Source: Deltaproteobacteria bacterium HGW-Deltaproteobacteria-18
GTDB lineage: Bacteria > Desulfobacterota > Desulfovibrionia > Desulfovibrionales > Desulfomicrobiaceae
NCBI GenBank assembly: GCA_002841885.1
Contig: PHBE01000016.1
Span: 1 to 64,000 of the forward strand
Direction: 5' to 3'
Length of the DNA: 64,000 nucleotides
Shown here: positions 62,229-64,000 of the stretch, piece by piece
Numbering within the stretch: the stretch's first letter is position 1
How the letters are laid out: the number at the start of each line of letters is the position of its first letter
Notes under the pieces: generated by a model
Databases searched by the model: none
Told to the model about the DNA's origin: nothing
The model's input: only the letters and a program-made list of their open reading frames with translations
Made by a program: the position numbers and the translations under genes

Positions 62229-63532
62229 AGCCAAGCAGCGTGGACGCCATGTCGGCCAGACGTCTTGGTCTTGCCTGGCCCCTGGACCGGGAACGGATCG
62301 AGGCCGCCCGCATGGGCGCCCTGAGAAAAACCGTGGCTCATGCGCGTCAAAAGAGCTCCTGGTATCGTGAACGCCTGGCGGGACTGGACCCGGATTCTCT
62401 GCGCTCCAGCGCCGACCTTGCGCGTCTTCCCTTTTTGAGCAACACGGATTTGGCGGCTCACGGTCAGCAACTGCTCTGCGTTTCCCAGTGTGAAGTGGCC
62501 CGCATCATCACCTTGCAGACCTCCGGCAGCACCGGCACTCCCAAACGACTGCATTTCACGCGCGAGGACCTTGACTCGACCGTCGATTTTTTTCAGCACG
62601 GCATGTTCTCGCTCGTTTCCTCCGAAGACAGGGTGCTGGCCCTGCTTCCTTTCTCCTTGCCGGACAGTACCGGTGATCTGCTCATCCGTGCCCTGGCCCG
62701 AGGTGGCGTGGAATGCGCAGGCGTCTGGCCGCCGACAGACTTTGAGGCCTTGGCCGCGCGCATTCGGGACGAGAATTTTACCAGCATCGTAGGCCTGCCC
62801 CAGCATCTTCTGGCCCTCGCCTATGTTCTGCCGCACGGTCTGGTCCGCACCATGCTCCTGTGCTCGGATTACGCTCCTCAATCTTTGCGCACGCGTATCG
62901 AGGAAGTCTGCGGCTGTGAGACTTTTCTGCACTACGGCACTACCGAGACGGGACTTGCCGGGGGGGTGGAATGCAAGGCGCACGGGGGCTGTCACATGCG
63001 CGAGTCCGACCTGCTGATCGAGATTGTCGATCTGCGCACAGGCGACGTAGTGCCCGAAGGCGAAGTGGGGGAAGTGGTCGTGACCACCCTGAACCGCCAG
63101 GCCATGCCGCTCTTGCGCTACCGCACCGGAGACCTGGCCAGTCTCGAAACGTCGCCCTGTCTTTGCGGCGGGGTCACTGCGCGGCTGTGCGATATCCGCG
63201 GACGGCGCCGGGCCTGCCAGCTTGCCGGAGGTTTCTCCGTGGCCAGCCAGGACCTCGATGACGTCCTCTTCGGCCTCGACGGCCTGCTTGATTATCGCGC
63301 CTCCCTGACACGTTCGGCAGGAAGGGATGCAATCAGCGTTGAATTCCTGGCCAGACCGGGGCATGAGCGACTGGAGCGGGAGATTCACCGTGCCCTGAAT
63401 TCGGTCCCTGCCCTGCACATGGCCATACAGAGCCACAGCTTCGAGACAGGGCCCGCGCAGGCGGTGGAGTTCTTTTCCCCGTCGCACACCTTGAAACGCA
63501 CCATCCTTGATAAACGCGGGAGTTGTTCATGA
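62225..63532 (+). CDS. AMP-dependent CoA ligase-like (phenylacetate-CoA ligase fold)
   Basis: The protein has 435 residues of the PaaK-like adenylate-forming fold. P-loop motif TLQTSGSTGTPKRLHFTRED (about 100-119), the aryl site AAHG..., motif LHYGTTETGLAGG (about 238-250) and RYRTGDLASLE (about 299-309). ATGA overlap with trsS. The C-terminal subdomain lacks nothing obvious. I recall the name DVU_1553 family AMP-dependent CoA ligase. It could activate a carboxylate, possibly the product of the aldehyde oxidoreductase or a cofactor precursor. Confidence 0.85.
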   Translation: MKPSSVDAMSARRLGLAWPLDRERIEAARMGALRKTVAHARQKSSWYRERLAGLDPDSLRSSADLARLPFLSNTDLAAHGQQLLCVSQCEVARIITLQTSGSTGTPKRLHFTREDLDSTVDFFQHGMFSLVSSEDRVLALLPFSLPDSTGDLLIRALARGGVECAGVWPPTDFEALAARIRDENFTSIVGLPQHLLALAYVLPHGLVRTMLLCSDYAPQSLRTRIEEVCGCETFLHYGTTETGLAGGVECKAHGGCHMRESDLLIEIVDLRTGDVVPEGEVGEVVVTTLNRQAMPLLRYRTGDLASLETSPCLCGGVTARLCDIRGRRRACQLAGGFSVASQDLDDVLFGLDGLLDYRASLTRSAGRDAISVEFLARPGHERLEREIHRALNSVPALHMAIQSHSFETGPAQAVEFFSPSHTLKRTILDKRGSCS

Positions 63533-64000
63533 GCGATATATTTGAGTCTGTCATAGATGTTCTTCGAAAAGGGGAAGACGCTGTCTTTTGCGGTATCGTC
63601 GAGAGCTCTGGCTCGGCTCCACGCACTTCCGGGGCGCGCATGCTGGTGCTGTCCGACGGATCCATTTTCGGGTCGGTGGGCGGAGGCGCTGTCGAGGGCG
63701 CGTGCCAGGCCAAGGCTGAAAAAATGCTGCAAGGGAACGAAACCCATCATTTCTTGTCCTTTGACCTGAGCTCCGTCAAAGCCGCCGACGCAGGCATGGT
63801 CTGCGGGGGAGCGGTGAAGGTGCTGCTGCAGCGGGTCTCTGCGCAGCATCTGCCATTTTTCGAAAGAATCGAACAGTTTCGTCATGAAAGTCAAAGGCCG
63901 GTGCTGCTTACCGTCATGCCGCCGGAGCAGGCTCCCGTGCTGGCCGTCTGGACGTTTCGCGACGGACTGGCGGGAGCCGGACTGCCCGAAAAACTGACAG
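63529..64000 (+). CDS. XdhC/CoxF-family molybdenum enzyme maturation factor (3' end missing)
   Basis: The frame starts ATGA-overlapped with the ligase gene and is still open at the window end (157 codons visible). The N-terminus FCGIVESSGSAPRTSGARMLVLSDGSIFGSVGGGAVEGAC is the XdhC block (residues ~21-59), with the conserved GSVGGG. A second block DLSSVKAADAGMVCGGAVKVLLQ follows (about 80-102). XdhC proteins bind the molybdenum cofactor, protect its sulfurated form and deliver it to xanthine-dehydrogenase-type enzymes, which fits Mop as its client. Confidence 0.9.
   Translation, partial: MSDIFESVIDVLRKGEDAVFCGIVESSGSAPRTSGARMLVLSDGSIFGSVGGGAVEGACQAKAEKMLQGNETHHFLSFDLSSVKAADAGMVCGGAVKVLLQRVSAQHLPFFERIEQFRHESQRPVLLTVMPPEQAPVLAVWTFRDGLAGAGLPEKLT

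Overview
The window reads as chromosomal DNA of a GC-rich sulfate-reducing deltaproteobacterium of the Desulfovibrionales (Desulfovibrio/Desulfomicrobium type). The grounds are a selenocysteine-containing periplasmic formate dehydrogenase FdhAB, a Mop-type aldehyde oxidoreductase whose cluster cysteines match the Desulfovibrio gigas numbering, a flavoredoxin-like flavin reductase, and a tightly packed set of molybdenum-cofactor genes. No rRNA, tRNA, CRISPR array or complete insertion sequence was seen.

Bases 1-35422 are a block of poorly characterised, mostly exported proteins. They include the tail of a formylglycine-generating-enzyme-like protein, three lipoproteins, an S41/PDZ peptidase, a protein with fourteen perfect PGTPDAPTK repeats, proteins of 1878, 1313 and 2683 residues, two beta-propeller proteins and two membrane proteins. 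Most genes are head to tail with 4-base overlaps. Modules recur between them: a 'TVRAL' N-terminal domain in three proteins, a C-terminal 'DYAGAL' helical unit in two, and NTDxD or DIDLT motifs in three. These shared parts suggest one envelope or surface system with no function I can name.

Bases 35423-41600 hold single genes: an orphan MNT nucleotidyltransferase behind a strong inverted repeat, a TylF-like methyltransferase, a 58-residue zinc-ribbon protein, an ADP-ribosylglycohydrolase relative, a transposase remnant, a universal stress protein and a flavin reductase. A SpoIIE/RsbU-type phosphatase follows at 41827-43938.

Bases 44000-64000 are molybdenum enzymology. FdhA (UGA codon at 44805-44807), FdhB and FdhE come first. 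They are followed by a transposase-derived protein that seems to have lost its catalytic residues, an FmdE-MoeA fusion, a ModE-type DNA-binding protein, a NifX-like protein and a second MoeA-like protein. The last operon starts with Mop. After an internal terminator it continues with a flavin/iron-sulfur/CCG protein, a small zinc ribbon, a methyltransferase, a C-GCAxxG-C-C protein, a radical SAM enzyme, an AMP-dependent ligase-like protein and XdhC, which runs off the window. I read this as a maturation pathway dedicated to the molybdenum hydroxylase. Several palindromes of ATGTCA type and a 32-base repeated element lie in intergenic regions around these genes and may be regulator sites.
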